This document shows positions 52,856-61,986 of a DNA stretch of 64,000 bases, piece by piece. A program made the position numbers and the translations under genes. Source of the DNA: JAVVWB01 sp036652335 (lineage in GTDB: Bacteria > Synergistota > Synergistia > Synergistales > Synergistaceae); the NCBI GenBank assembly GCA_036652335.1, contig JAVVWB010000006.1, forward strand, positions 53,245 through 117,244. The letters run 5' to 3'. Position 1 is the stretch's first letter; every line of letters begins with the position of its first letter. The notes beneath the pieces are model-generated. The model did no database searches. It was not told where the DNA came from and saw nothing but the letters and a program-made list of their open reading frames with translations.

Positions 52856-53502
52856 ATACTGTCGCCGTTTCCTTTTTCAAGGGCTTTCAAAACAGTATCC
52901 TTACCCTTTGTCGCATCTACCGTAATAAGTAATCCTTTTTCACGATAGTACTCAATCAAAGGCGCTGTCTGATTATGGAAGACGGATAGACGGTTGCGAA
53001 TGACGCTTTCTTGGTCATCATCACGCTGGATTACTTCACCGCCACACTTATCACAGACACCTTCGACCTTTGTGGGCTTAAAGCGTGTGTTGTATATCTC
53101 TCCACATGCCTTACATCCGCGTCTAGTTGTGAGTCTTTCAACAACGATATCATCGTCTACATCAAGCTCAACAACCGCATCTAATGAAATTCCCAACTTC
53201 TCAAGAAGAAGCGTTAAGGCTTCAGCTTGGGGAGTTGTTCTAGGAAATCCATCTAAGAGGAAACCTTCGTTGCACTCTGGTTCTCTTAGTTTGGACTCCA
53301 TCATAGCTATTATTACTTCGTCTGGGACTAGCTTTCCAGCATCCATATAACTTTTTGCATTTTTACCAAGTTCTGTTCCTGCTTTTACGTTTGCACGTAA
53401 AATATCACCTGTAGAAATGTGAGCTATAGGGTATTTATTTTTTATGCTTTCTGCCTGTGTTCCTTTACCTGCACCAGGTGCTCCTACAAGAATTATTCTC
53501 AA
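52852..53502 (-). CDS. adk: Adenylate kinase, zinc-lid type
   Basis: Interconverts AMP and ATP with ADP. 216 residues with P-loop GAPGAGKGTQ, GFLLDGFPRTTPQAEAL, and a long lid carrying four cysteines (CKACG and CDKCGG), the structural zinc site found in Gram-positive-type enzymes. Placed between secY and map as usual. Confidence 0.97.
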   Translation of the reverse strand: MRIILVGAPGAGKGTQAESIKNKYPIAHISTGDILRANVKAGTELGKNAKSYMDAGKLVPDEVIIAMMESKLREPECNEGFLLDGFPRTTPQAEALTLLLEKLGISLDAVVELDVDDDIVVERLTTRRGCKACGEIYNTRFKPTKVEGVCDKCGGEVIQRDDDQESVIRNRLSVFHNQTAPLIEYYREKGLLITVDATKGKDTVLKALEKGNGDSI

Positions 53503-53517
53503 CGTAGTACCTCCTAA

Positions 53518-54810
53518 TTACAGCTTAAGAAGTCCGCTTTTTGAACCACGACGTTTGAGTATTCCTTCGTAGTGACGCATCAAGAGCTGTCCTTCAATCT
53601 GATGAACAGTGTCAAGAGCTACACCGACTACGATTATGACTGCTGTTCCACCAAAATAGAATGTTTTGATGTTGAGCATTCCTGTCATAAGTGTAGGAAT
53701 TACTGCTATTACTGCAAGAGCAACAGCACCTGCAAGCGTCAAGCGACCCATAACTTTTTCAATGTAATCTGTTGTTGGTTTGCCTGGTCTAATACCAAGA
53801 ATAAAACCACCGTTTTTCTTCATATTGCTTGAGATATCTTCTGGCTTAAATACTACAGCTGTGTAGAAGTAAGAGAAGAAGATGATCATAGCAATATAAA
53901 GTGTCAAGTAAACAGGACTACTGGGGGTAAATGCCTTTTGTACAGCCTGCGCAATAGAACCATGGAACATTCCCGCCATTGTGTAAGGGAAAAGTAGTAC
54001 AGATGATGCAAAGATGATAGGAATTACGTTGGCTGTGTTAGCCTTAAGAGGAATAAATGTGCTCTGTCCTCCATACATTTTATTTCCTACCATTCTCTTT
54101 GCGTATTGTACAGGTAGACGACGCTGACCTTCCTGCAACATAATACAGCCTGCTATTACAACAAGCATTATTGCTATTGCAAGAATAAGTACAAGTACGT
54201 TCATTTCACCGAGACGGACCATTGATAAGGTACGAACTATCGCTTCTGGGATTCGTACTATAATTCCAGCAAAAATCAAAAGCGATGTTCCGTTTCCAAT
54301 TCCGTGGTCTGACATGATTTCACCCAACCACATTACTGCCATTGCACCTGTAGTAAGTGTGACAGAAACGAGTGTTATGTCGAGCAAACTTCCGGTAAAT
54401 ATACCCAAATTCCTGAGCCAGCCTGTCATTCCGACAGCCTGAATGAGGGCAAATACGATTGTTCCGTAGCGTGTGTACTGAACAATTTTCTTTCTTCCCT
54501 CTTCTCCCTCTTTTTGCATCTTATCAAGGCTAGGTACTACAACTGCTAAGAGTTGCATTACGATGCTTGCGTTGATGTAAGGAGTTACACCTAAAGCAAA
54601 GATACTAAATCTGCTGAGTGCACCACCTGCAAAGAGGTCCAGGAACCCCAGAACGCCCCCTTGCTCGAAAAGCTTTCCAAGTGCAACCGTATCTACTCCA
54701 GGAGTAGGTACGTGTGCACCAATGCGATAGACGAACAATGCTGCTAACGTAAATAATATACGTCGCTTTAAATCAGGGAGTCTGAAGGCATCCCGGAAGG
54801 AGTCCATCAT
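53518..54810 (-). CDS. secY: Protein translocase channel subunit SecY
   Basis: 430 residues, ten membrane helices. The plug region FLDLFAGGALSRFSIFALGVTPYI and the cytoplasmic loop EGQRRLPVQYAKRMVG are clear. Forms the export pore with SecE and SecG, and works with the SecDF-YajC set in this window. Between rplO and adk. Confidence 0.98.
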   Translation of the reverse strand: MMDSFRDAFRLPDLKRRILFTLAALFVYRIGAHVPTPGVDTVALGKLFEQGGVLGFLDLFAGGALSRFSIFALGVTPYINASIVMQLLAVVVPSLDKMQKEGEEGRKKIVQYTRYGTIVFALIQAVGMTGWLRNLGIFTGSLLDITLVSVTLTTGAMAVMWLGEIMSDHGIGNGTSLLIFAGIIVRIPEAIVRTLSMVRLGEMNVLVLILAIAIMLVVIAGCIMLQEGQRRLPVQYAKRMVGNKMYGGQSTFIPLKANTANVIPIIFASSVLLFPYTMAGMFHGSIAQAVQKAFTPSSPVYLTLYIAMIIFFSYFYTAVVFKPEDISSNMKKNGGFILGIRPGKPTTDYIEKVMGRLTLAGAVALAVIAVIPTLMTGMLNIKTFYFGGTAVIIVVGVALDTVHQIEGQLLMRHYEGILKRRGSKSGLLKL

Positions 54811-54811
54811 A

Positions 54812-55258
54812 TTAGATCACCTCAGCCTTTCCACCTGCAGCTTCGATTTTCTGGGCTGCTGATGCACTGAAAGCGTTTGCTTTGACTGTGATGTTCTTTG
54901 TGATTTCTCCTAAACCGAGAATTTTTACTGGTTTTGTTAATGAAGAAATAAGTCTTAGCTCATAGAGAGCGATTGCTGATACTTCTGATCCAGCTTCAAA
55001 GCGTTCTTCAATGTCAGCAATGTTGACTATTTCATAGTTAACTGCAAAACGATAGTTACTAAATCCACGTTTCGGCACACGACGTGCGAGTGGCATCTGT
55101 CCGCCTTCAAAGTTTGCACCAATGTCAGGGCTCTTACGAGCTTTCTGACCTTTGTGTCCTTTTCCAGCTGTTTTTCCGTGTCCACTGGCTAGGCCTTGGC
55201 CAAGACGCTTTTTCTTTTTACGTGATCCAGGAACCGGACTGAGTTCATTAAGATTCAT
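54812..55258 (-). CDS. rplO: 50S ribosomal protein L15
   Basis: 148 residues from ATG 55258: MNLNELSPVPGSRKKKKRLGQG, then GHKGQKARKSPDIGANFEGGQMPL. The upstream in-frame GTG/ATG codons overlap rpmD; GGGAGG lies 9 bases before the chosen ATG. One base separates it from secY. Confidence 0.97.
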   Translation of the reverse strand: MNLNELSPVPGSRKKKKRLGQGLASGHGKTAGKGHKGQKARKSPDIGANFEGGQMPLARRVPKRGFSNYRFAVNYEIVNIADIEERFEAGSEVSAIALYELRLISSLTKPVKILGLGEITKNITVKANAFSASAAQKIEAAGGKAEVI

Positions 55259-55272
55259 GCTTAAATACCTCC

Positions 55273-55455
55273 CTATTCCTCTATGGACCAATCAAGAAGA
55301 TGGCCAATTGATTCTACCATCCCGCGAATCTGCGGTGTGTCATTGTGGTAAACCGTTTCATTAAGTCTGTGAAGACCCAATGCTTTGATTATTCTCTCCT
55401 GACGGGGAGGACGACCAATTGTACTCTTTTTCCATGTTATACGAAGTTTAGCCAT
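55273..55455 (-). CDS. rpmD: 50S ribosomal protein L30
   Basis: 60 residues: MAKLRITWKKSTIGRPPRQ, then TIKALGLH-type sequence IIKALGLHRLNETV and the IRGMVESIGHLLDW ending. Between rpsE and rplO. Confidence 0.97.
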   Translation of the reverse strand: MAKLRITWKKSTIGRPPRQERIIKALGLHRLNETVYHNDTPQIRGMVESIGHLLDWSIEE

Positions 55456-55467
55456 TGTAAATTCCCC

Positions 55468-55986
55468 CTACGCTTCTTTGTGGTCTTTGCCACGAAGGCG
55501 AAGAATCTCAGAAGGAGTACGAAGGCCTTTTACAGCTTCCATTGTTGCATAAGCAACGTTTACAGGATTTGATGTTCTTCCTATAACTTTTGTAAGTACG
55601 TCTTTTACTCCACCAAGTTCCATTATTGCACGAACTGCTCCACCTGCGATAACTCCTGTACCAGGTGCTGCAGGACGGAGAAGAACTTCGGCTGCTCCGA
55701 ATTTGCCAATGATTGGATGGGGAACTGTATGACTTACCTTCTTAAGGTCTATCATGTTTTTCTTTGCATGCTCGATTCCTTTACGCATTGCATCAGAAAT
55801 TTCTTTTGCTTTTCCTGTACCAAGTCCGACTTGACCGATTCCATCTCCGACTACAACAAGAACGCTAAAACGGAAACGTTTTCCGCCCTTTACAACCTTG
55901 CTTACACGGTTTATGGAAACGATACGTTCAACAATTTCAAGTCCCTTGCTACTATAGGATTTATTGTTAGATGTCTCTTTCGCCAC
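55468..55986 (-). CDS. rpsE: 30S ribosomal protein S5
   Basis: 172 residues with the double-stranded RNA-binding region ERIVSINRVSKVVKGGKRF and the LLRPAAPGTGVIAGGAVRAI block. Important for decoding fidelity. Between rplR and rpmD. Confidence 0.98.
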   Translation of the reverse strand: MAKETSNNKSYSSKGLEIVERIVSINRVSKVVKGGKRFRFSVLVVVGDGIGQVGLGTGKAKEISDAMRKGIEHAKKNMIDLKKVSHTVPHPIIGKFGAAEVLLRPAAPGTGVIAGGAVRAIMELGGVKDVLTKVIGRTSNPVNVAYATMEAVKGLRTPSEILRLRGKDHKEA

Positions 55987-56002
55987 GTTTCTCTGCCTCC
56001 TC

Positions 56003-56368
56003 CTAGAATTTCAGGCCGGCTTCGCGAGCTGCTTCAGCCAAAGCTTTGACTCTGCCATGATAGACATGTCCGCCACGGTCAAAAACAACTTCACTAATAC
56101 CCTGGGCCAGAGCGCGCTCAGCGATGAGCTTGCCAACTGCTATTGCAGCTTCCTGATTTCCAGTGCCCTTTGCATCTTTAAATGACTTTTCCATTGTTGA
56201 AGCTGCAACTATCGTTGCGCCCTTTGTGTCATCAATAATTTGAGCATACATGTGTCCCAAACTACCAAAGATTGCAAGACGGGGACGCTCTGCAGTGCCT
56301 GAAAGATGCTTTCTGAGGCGACGATGGCGGAGCTCCCGCATTGTATTACGACTGCGATTACTAATCAA
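56003..56368 (-). CDS. rplR: 50S ribosomal protein L18
   Basis: 121 residues: basic N-terminus, RPRLAIFGSLGHMYAQIIDD, and VFDRGGHVYHGRVKALAEAARE at the end. Binds 5S rRNA. Between rplF and rpsE. Confidence 0.97.
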   Translation of the reverse strand: MISNRSRNTMRELRHRRLRKHLSGTAERPRLAIFGSLGHMYAQIIDDTKGATIVAASTMEKSFKDAKGTGNQEAAIAVGKLIAERALAQGISEVVFDRGGHVYHGRVKALAEAAREAGLKF

Positions 56369-56384
56369 CGTCCTTCACCTCGCC

Positions 56385-56927
56385 TTACTTCTTGGCGCCG
56401 GCCTTACCGGCTTTGCGAATGATATATTCGCCTGCATACTTGATTCCCTTGCCTTTATATGGCTCAGGTGGGCGGTAACCACGTACATTTGATGCAACCT
56501 GCCCTACAAGCTGTCTGTCTATTCCGCGAACAATTATTTTGATTGGGCTTTCACATACAAATTCGATTCCTGCTGGAGGAACGACTTCTACTGGATGTGA
56601 AAAACCGAGGCTCAATACAAGGTTTTTACCTTGCATCTGTGCACGGTAACCAACACCATTGATTTCAAGAACTTTCTCAAATCCTGTGTTGACTCCAACA
56701 ATCATGTTACTCAAAATTGCACGTGTCATACCGTGTGCGGCACGAACTGTTTTAATCTCGCTTTCGCGACTTACGATTACAACGCCTTCTTCAAGTGAAA
56801 CGTTGATCATGTTCATTACATCCATTTCAAGTGTACCTTTGACACCTTTGACTGTGATGTGTTTGCCGTCGATTTTAACTTCTACTCCTTTAGGAAGAGC
56901 TATAGGTTTACGTCCTATTCTTGACAA
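56385..56927 (-). CDS. rplF: 50S ribosomal protein L6
   Basis: 180 residues: MSRIGRKPIALPKGVEV, GVGYRAQMQGKNLVLSLGFSHPV, and the C-terminal YKGKGIKYAGEYIIRKAGKA. Near the factor-binding site of the 50S subunit. Between rpsH and rplR. Confidence 0.98.
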   Translation of the reverse strand: MSRIGRKPIALPKGVEVKIDGKHITVKGVKGTLEMDVMNMINVSLEEGVVIVSRESEIKTVRAAHGMTRAILSNMIVGVNTGFEKVLEINGVGYRAQMQGKNLVLSLGFSHPVEVVPPAGIEFVCESPIKIIVRGIDRQLVGQVASNVRGYRPPEPYKGKGIKYAGEYIIRKAGKAGAKK

Positions 56928-56942
56928 CTAAGCCACCCCCTA

Positions 56943-57347
56943 CTACCAGACATAGCATACGACTTCGCCGCCGAGACCACGTTTACGTGCGTCTGCATCG
57001 GTCATAAGTCCTGCTGATGTTGATATAATTGCGATTCCTAGTCCACCCATTACTTTGGGTAGATCTTCTTTACCTACGAAGATACGACGTCCAGGTTTGC
57101 TTATTCTGCGAAGACCCTGAATGACTCTTTCTCTTGTAGGACCATAGCTCATTACTACTCTAAGTACAGGCATAGCCTGATCTGCTTCATTTACTGTCTT
57201 GTAATTACGGATATAGCCTTCCTCTTTTAAAATACGTGCTATTTCAAGACGTAATTTGCTAAGAGGCATGTCTACCATTTCGTGATAAACCACATTCGCA
57301 TTTCTTATGCGTGTGAGCATATCCGCGACAGGATCGGTAATATGCAT
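56943..57347 (-). CDS. rpsH: 30S ribosomal protein S8
   Basis: 134 residues: DPVADMLTRIRNANVVYHEMV at the N-terminus and STSAGLMTDADARKRGLGGE at the C-terminus. Binds 16S rRNA and can repress the spc operon. Between rpsN and rplF. Confidence 0.98.
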   Translation of the reverse strand: MHITDPVADMLTRIRNANVVYHEMVDMPLSKLRLEIARILKEEGYIRNYKTVNEADQAMPVLRVVMSYGPTRERVIQGLRRISKPGRRIFVGKEDLPKVMGGLGIAIISTSAGLMTDADARKRGLGGEVVCYVW

Positions 57348-57378
57348 ATTAAAGGATCCTCCCTTCCATGCCCACTGT

Positions 57379-57564
57379 TTACCAGCTAGCCTTTACAACG
57401 CCAGGAATTTTACCCTCGCGTGCAAGTTTGCGGAAACAACAACGGCACATATCAAATTTGCGCATATACCCATGGGGGCGTCCGCAAATAGGACAACGGT
57501 TATATTTTCTTACCTTGAACTTTGGTTCAAGCTGAGCTTTATTTTTCATGCTTGTACGGGCCAT
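57379..57564 (-). CDS. rpsN: 30S ribosomal protein S14, zinc type (type Z)
   Basis: 61 residues with CPICGRPHGYMRKFDMCRCCFR, the zinc-binding short S14 form, rather than the 89-residue zinc-free form. Ends IPGVVKASW. Between rplE and rpsH. Confidence 0.98.
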   Translation of the reverse strand: MARTSMKNKAQLEPKFKVRKYNRCPICGRPHGYMRKFDMCRCCFRKLAREGKIPGVVKASW

Positions 57565-57578
57565 GAACTTACTCCTTC

Positions 57579-58121
57579 CTAACGGGCGAAGGGCATGCCC
57601 AGCTCTAGTAATAGTGCTTGGGCTTCCTCATCCACGTTTGCGGTTGTAACAAATGTTATGTTCATGCCGCGCTGGTGAATGACCTTATCATACTCAATTT
57701 CAGGGAAGAGGAGTTGCTCTTTCAAACCGAGGTTATAATTACCTCTGCCATCAAAGCTTCTCTTGGATATTCCCTGGAAGTCTTTGATTCTAGGAAGAGC
57801 TACGCTAATCAAACGATCAAGGAACTCCCACATTCTAGAACCTCTAAGTGTTACGCAGCAAGCAACAGGCATTCCTTCTCTTACTTTGAATCCTGCGATT
57901 GACTTCTTTGCGCGTTTTATCATAGGCTTCTGTCCTGAAATAATTGTAAGTTCGTTAAATGAAGCATCCATGTATTTGTTATCAAGTTTTGCTTCATTTA
58001 CGCCTATGTTGATTACAATCTTTGCAAGACGTGGTATCTGCATTACATTTTTGTAACCAAACTGCTCCTTCAAGTGAGGGGCAACATCTTCGGTGTACTT
58101 TGTCAAAAGACGCGGTGTCAT
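57579..58121 (-). CDS. rplE: 50S ribosomal protein L5
   Basis: 180 residues: KNVMQIPRLAKIVINIGVNEA, FKVREGMPVACCVTLRGSRM and RGMNITFVTTANVDEEA. Binds 5S rRNA. Between rplX and rpsN. Confidence 0.98.
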   Translation of the reverse strand: MTPRLLTKYTEDVAPHLKEQFGYKNVMQIPRLAKIVINIGVNEAKLDNKYMDASFNELTIISGQKPMIKRAKKSIAGFKVREGMPVACCVTLRGSRMWEFLDRLISVALPRIKDFQGISKRSFDGRGNYNLGLKEQLLFPEIEYDKVIHQRGMNITFVTTANVDEEAQALLLELGMPFAR

Positions 58122-58135
58122 TATGTGCTCCCTCC

Positions 58136-58462
58136 CTATGCCTTATCTATTATTTCGCCACACTGCTTGCATACACGGACCTTGTCACCATTGTCAAGGA
58201 ATGCTCTGCCAACACGTGTTGCTTTGCCACAAGAAGGACAGACCAGCATAACTTTGCATGCGTGGAGAGCTGCTTCCTTCTTGATAAGTCCTCCCTGAGG
58301 ATTCTTCTGGCTTGGACGTAAGCTTTTTGTTACCATGTTTACGTTTTCTACCAAAATTGTATCCTTCTGGATGTTTCTGCTGAGGACTTTGCCTTCTTTA
58401 CCTGCATCCTTGCCTGATACTACACGGACGCGATCGCCTTTTTTAATTCTCATCTTGGACAT
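58136..58462 (-). CDS. rplX: 50S ribosomal protein L24
   Basis: 108 residues with the KOW motif KKGDRVRVVSGKDAGKEGKV and a C-terminal pair of CxxC motifs (CPSCG, CKQCG) that should bind zinc. Assembly initiator of the 50S subunit. Between rplN and rplE. Confidence 0.97.
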   Translation of the reverse strand: MSKMRIKKGDRVRVVSGKDAGKEGKVLSRNIQKDTILVENVNMVTKSLRPSQKNPQGGLIKKEAALHACKVMLVCPSCGKATRVGRAFLDNGDKVRVCKQCGEIIDKA

Positions 58463-58475
58463 AACCAGTTACCCC

Positions 58476-58844
58476 CTACACTACTTCAGGAGCGAGAGAA
58501 ACTATTCTCATATATTTCTTCTCTCTAAGCTCCCTGGCTACCGGGCCAAAGATACGAGTTCCTTTAGGATCGCCATTGTTGTCAATTACAACTGCAGCGT
58601 TGTCATCAAAGCGAACGTATGAACCGTCTTTACGACGTACTTCTTTTTTTGTTCTTACGATTACAGCCTTTATGACGTCACCCTTTTTGATGTTTCCGTT
58701 TGGTGCAGCTTCACGAACTGCTGCAACGATAACATCTCCAACTGTACCTACCTTATGAAAGCTACCACCTTTGACCTGAATGCAGAGGATTTTCTTTGCG
58801 CCGGAATTGTCGGCTACGTTTAGTACTGTACGCAGCTGAATCAT
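58476..58844 (-). CDS. rplN: 50S ribosomal protein L14
   Basis: 122 residues: MIQLRTVLNVADNSGAKKILC and RIFGPVARELREKKYMRIVSLAPEVV. At the subunit interface. It starts 2 bases after rpsQ. Confidence 0.98.
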   Translation of the reverse strand: MIQLRTVLNVADNSGAKKILCIQVKGGSFHKVGTVGDVIVAAVREAAPNGNIKKGDVIKAVIVRTKKEVRRKDGSYVRFDDNAAVVIDNNGDPKGTRIFGPVARELREKKYMRIVSLAPEVV

Positions 58845-58846
58845 GC

Positions 58847-59140
58847 TTAGATTTCCTCCTCTTCAAGATTTACACCAAGGATTGGTGCTCTCTTAACAAT
58901 TTCTACTACTTCCCAGCACTTATTAGCGCTGAGAGGACGTGTCTCACCAATCATTACTGTATCGCCAATACGGCAATCATTCTTTTCATCGTGAGCCATG
59001 AATTTTTTTGACCGGAGAACCGGTTTCCCGTAAAGTGAGTGCTTTGCCATGCGATCTACGCGGACAACGATGGTTTTTTCCATCTTATCACTTACCACTA
59101 TTCCGGTGCGGACTTTCCGATGTGCCTTATGTTCTTCCAT
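58847..59140 (-). CDS. rpsQ: 30S ribosomal protein S17
   Basis: 97 residues: RKVRTGIVVSDKMEKTIVVRVD, then KKFMAHDEKNDCRIGDTVMIGETRPLS. Between rpmC and rplN. Confidence 0.97.
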   Translation of the reverse strand: MEEHKAHRKVRTGIVVSDKMEKTIVVRVDRMAKHSLYGKPVLRSKKFMAHDEKNDCRIGDTVMIGETRPLSANKCWEVVEIVKRAPILGVNLEEEEI

Positions 59141-59146
59141 CGCCGG

Positions 59147-59362
59147 TTACCTCCCTGCTCCTACGCGTTCAATACCCATCTCTTTTTCTGTGATGATGGT
59201 TAGTATGCGAGCAATAGTCTTTTTGACTTCTTTTATGCGACTTGAGTTATTCAACTGTCCGATTGCGTTCTGGAAACGGAGGTTGAAGAGCTCTTCCTTA
59301 AACTGCTTATGTTTATCTTTTAACTCAGATATGCTGAGATCTCTAAGGTCCTTGGGATCCAT
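59147..59362 (-). CDS. rpmC: 50S ribosomal protein L29
   Basis: 71 residues from ATG 59362: MDPKDLRDLSISELKDKHKQF, then EELFNLRFQNAIGQLNN. A GTG at 59371 in frame is part of the AGGTG ribosome site and was not used as the start. Between rplP and rpsQ. Confidence 0.96.
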   Translation of the reverse strand: MDPKDLRDLSISELKDKHKQFKEELFNLRFQNAIGQLNNSSRIKEVKKTIARILTIITEKEMGIERVGAGR

Positions 59363-59363
59363 A

Positions 59364-59783
59364 CTATTCACCTGCTCCCTCTCGGGCTAACAATTTTACC
59401 TTGATGGGAAGTTTAAAGGATGCTGTACGAAAAGCCTGTTCTGCAACTTCTCGTGGAACGCCAGCGATTTCAAACATAACACGACCACGTTTTACAGCGG
59501 CTGTCCAATACTCAACATTACCCTTACCTTTACCCATACGTGTTTCAAGCGGTTTCTCTGTTACAGGGCGATCTGGGAAAATTCTAATCCAAATTTTGCC
59601 ACCCTTTTTCATTTTACGGCTGATTGCAACACGAACTGCTTCTATCTGACGTGCGGTAATCCATCCGTTTTCACAAGCTTGAAGACCAAATTCACCAAAA
59701 TCAACTTTCGTGGCACCTTTTGAGTAACCACGAAGAGCTGTCAAATGTGGCTTACGATATTTTACTCTTTTCGGAGACAGCAT
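59364..59783 (-). CDS. rplP: 50S ribosomal protein L16
   Basis: 139 residues: MLSPKRVKYRKPHLTALRGYS, ARQIEAVRVAISRKMKKGGK and RMGKGKGNVEYW. Near the peptidyl-transferase centre. Between rpsC and rpmC. Confidence 0.98.
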   Translation of the reverse strand: MLSPKRVKYRKPHLTALRGYSKGATKVDFGEFGLQACENGWITARQIEAVRVAISRKMKKGGKIWIRIFPDRPVTEKPLETRMGKGKGNVEYWTAAVKRGRVMFEIAGVPREVAEQAFRTASFKLPIKVKLLAREGAGE

Positions 59784-59788
59784 CGATG

Positions 59789-60469
59789 TTACCCCCTTTC
59801 CTTTGCAACAGGATCTGCGCTAGGAATTGTAATTGGGGTACGGCTCATAACTTCTCCTTTGTAGATCCAAACTTTGATACCAATTACACCATAGATTGTG
59901 TGTGCTTCTGCAAAACCATAATCTATGTCGGCTCTAAGTGTTGAAAGGGGAAGTTGCCCCTCAAGATACCATTCGGTACGAGCAATTTCTGCTCCACCAA
60001 GTCTTCCTGCACACTGAACTTTAATTCCCTTTGCACCAGATTTCATGGCACGGAAAATTGACTGTTTCATTGCACGACGGAAGCTAACTCTACGCTCTAG
60101 TGATGACGCGACTCCTGCTGCGACAACGTGAGCTTCGACATCAGGATTTTTCATTTCCTGGATATTAATCATAACCCGGTTGCCTGTCATTGCCTGGAGC
60201 TCTTCACGAACCGCCTGTATTTCTGAACCCTGTTTGCCTATTACAACACCAGGCCGGGCGGTCAAAACTGTGAAACGCATAACATTACCGATGCGCTCTA
60301 TTTCTACACGGCTTACACCAGCACTTGACCAGCGCTTTGTAATCCACTGTCTGAGCTTTAGGTCGTCATGAAGGAATTTTGCATATTTCTTACCATCTGC
60401 ATACCAACGTGACTCCCAATCATAAATAACGCCAAGCCTATAACCTACCGGGTGAACTTTCTGACCCAC
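59789..60469 (-). CDS. rpsC: 30S ribosomal protein S3
   Basis: 226 residues: MGQKVHPVGYRLGVIYDWES, a KH domain with GVVIGKQGSEIQAVREEL, and the C-terminal GAKGIKVQCAGRLGGAEIARTE. Between rplV and rplP. Confidence 0.98.
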   Translation of the reverse strand: MGQKVHPVGYRLGVIYDWESRWYADGKKYAKFLHDDLKLRQWITKRWSSAGVSRVEIERIGNVMRFTVLTARPGVVIGKQGSEIQAVREELQAMTGNRVMINIQEMKNPDVEAHVVAAGVASSLERRVSFRRAMKQSIFRAMKSGAKGIKVQCAGRLGGAEIARTEWYLEGQLPLSTLRADIDYGFAEAHTIYGVIGIKVWIYKGEVMSRTPITIPSADPVAKERG

Positions 60470-60483
60470 AGTATCACCCCTCC

Positions 60484-60816
60484 TTACTTCTCACTAACAA
60501 CCACAGTTATGTGGCATGTATAGTGTCTAAAAGCATGTGCGCGACCCATTGAAACTGGGCGGAAGCGCTTCATATATGTTCCCTGATCTGCCATTACTTC
60601 CTTAACAAAAAGCTTGTCAATGTCAAGTCCAAAGTTGTGATCAGCATTTGCTATTGCACTCTTAAGGACTTTTTCAATATAACGTGCTGGTTTGTTAGGT
60701 GTGTATTTTAGTATTTGCAATGCTTCTTCAGCATTTTTGCCTCTGACCAATGCAAGTACCTGGCGAACTTTTGTTACAGATACGCGAACCTGCTGAGCTG
60801 TTGCTTTTACATCCAT
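60484..60816 (-). CDS. rplV: 50S ribosomal protein L22
   Basis: 110 residues from ATG 60816: MDVKATAQQVRVSVTKVRQVL and RRF-type RPVSMGRAHAFRHYTCHITVVV. Lines the exit tunnel. The frame is open to 60915 inside rpsS; AGGAGGG sits 9 bases ahead of 60816, while the ATG at 60822 is too close to it. Confidence 0.96.
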   Translation of the reverse strand: MDVKATAQQVRVSVTKVRQVLALVRGKNAEEALQILKYTPNKPARYIEKVLKSAIANADHNFGLDIDKLFVKEVMADQGTYMKRFRPVSMGRAHAFRHYTCHITVVVSEK

Positions 60817-60829
60817 CCCCATGTCCCTC

Positions 60830-61114
60830 CTACTTCTTGACCTTAGTGGAGCGCTCTTGTCCTGCGTGACCGCCGAACTTACGGGTTGGAGCAAATTCTC
60901 CGAGCTTATGTCCAATCATATTATCGCTAATAAAGACTGGTACATGAATACGACCATTGTGAACTGCGATTGTGTGACCAACCATTTCAGGGGTTATGCT
61001 GGATCTACGTGCCCAGCTTTTTAAAACAAGTTTCTTCCCTGAATCGTTCATGTCTTCAACCTTACGGAGAAGCTTTGCATCAACGTATGGTCCTTTTTTT
61101 AGTGAACGAGCCAT
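60830..61114 (-). CDS. rpsS: 30S ribosomal protein S19
   Basis: 94 residues: MARSLKKGPYVDAKLLRKVE, SSITPEMVGHTIAVHNGRIHVPV and KLGEFAPTRKFGGHAG. Between rplB and rplV. Confidence 0.98.
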   Translation of the reverse strand: MARSLKKGPYVDAKLLRKVEDMNDSGKKLVLKSWARRSSITPEMVGHTIAVHNGRIHVPVFISDNMIGHKLGEFAPTRKFGGHAGQERSTKVKK

Positions 61115-61141
61115 TTATGTATTCCCTCCTACAAGCCTGGG

Positions 61142-61966
61142 TTACTTCTTGCGACGACGGACAATAAATTTATCCGAAGGCTTACGTTTACGTGTACGGT
61201 AACCCTTAGCTGGAGTACCCCACGGTGAAACTGGATGTTTGTGAGATTTACTCTTACCTTCACCACCACCCATAGGATGGTCGACAGGGTTCTGAATCAT
61301 ACCACGAATACGTGAGCGAAAACCAAGCCAACGTGTTCTACCGGCTTTACCAAATACAACGTTTTCGTGTTCTTCATTTCCTACCTGACCAATTGTAGCC
61401 ATGCATTCAAGAAGAATGAGTCTAAGTTCTCCACTCGGCATACGAACGAATGCATATTTGCCTTCTTTTGCCATAAGCTGAGCAGATACACCTGCTGAGC
61501 GAACAAGTACTCCGCCGCGACCAGGTTCTAGTTCAACGTTGTGAACGACTGTACCAACTGGAATGTCCTTAAGTTTGAGAGCATTTCCAGGACGAATATC
61601 TGATCCAGGACCTGCAACTACTGTGTCACCTACTGAAAGACCGATTGGTGCAAGAATGTAACGCTTCTCACCATCTAGGTAAGAGATAAGTGCTATACGT
61701 GCTGAGCGGTTTGGATCATATTCAATTGAAACTACCTTTCCAGGTACTTCAAGTTTGTTACGCTTAAAGTCAATTATACGATACTGAATTCTTCCGCGAC
61801 CACCACGATGGCGCATTGTTATACGACCGTTATTGTTACGTCCCCCTGACTGACTCAGAGATACAACCAGACTACGCTCCGGCTTCGCCTTTGTTATTTC
61901 AGAAAAGTCCGGCGTAGCCATTTGGCGGTGGCTGGGAGTAGTGGGACGGTATTTCTTAATTCCCAT
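61142..61966 (-). CDS. rplB: 50S ribosomal protein L2
   Basis: 274 residues: MGIKKYRPTTPSHRQMATPDF, GRNNNGRITMRHRGGRGR and the conserved NPVDHPMGGGEGKS loop near the peptidyl-transferase centre. Between rplW and rpsS. Confidence 0.98.
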   Translation of the reverse strand: MGIKKYRPTTPSHRQMATPDFSEITKAKPERSLVVSLSQSGGRNNNGRITMRHRGGRGRIQYRIIDFKRNKLEVPGKVVSIEYDPNRSARIALISYLDGEKRYILAPIGLSVGDTVVAGPGSDIRPGNALKLKDIPVGTVVHNVELEPGRGGVLVRSAGVSAQLMAKEGKYAFVRMPSGELRLILLECMATIGQVGNEEHENVVFGKAGRTRWLGFRSRIRGMIQNPVDHPMGGGEGKSKSHKHPVSPWGTPAKGYRTRKRKPSDKFIVRRRKK

Positions 61967-61986
61967 TTAGGTTTACCCCTTTCTGC

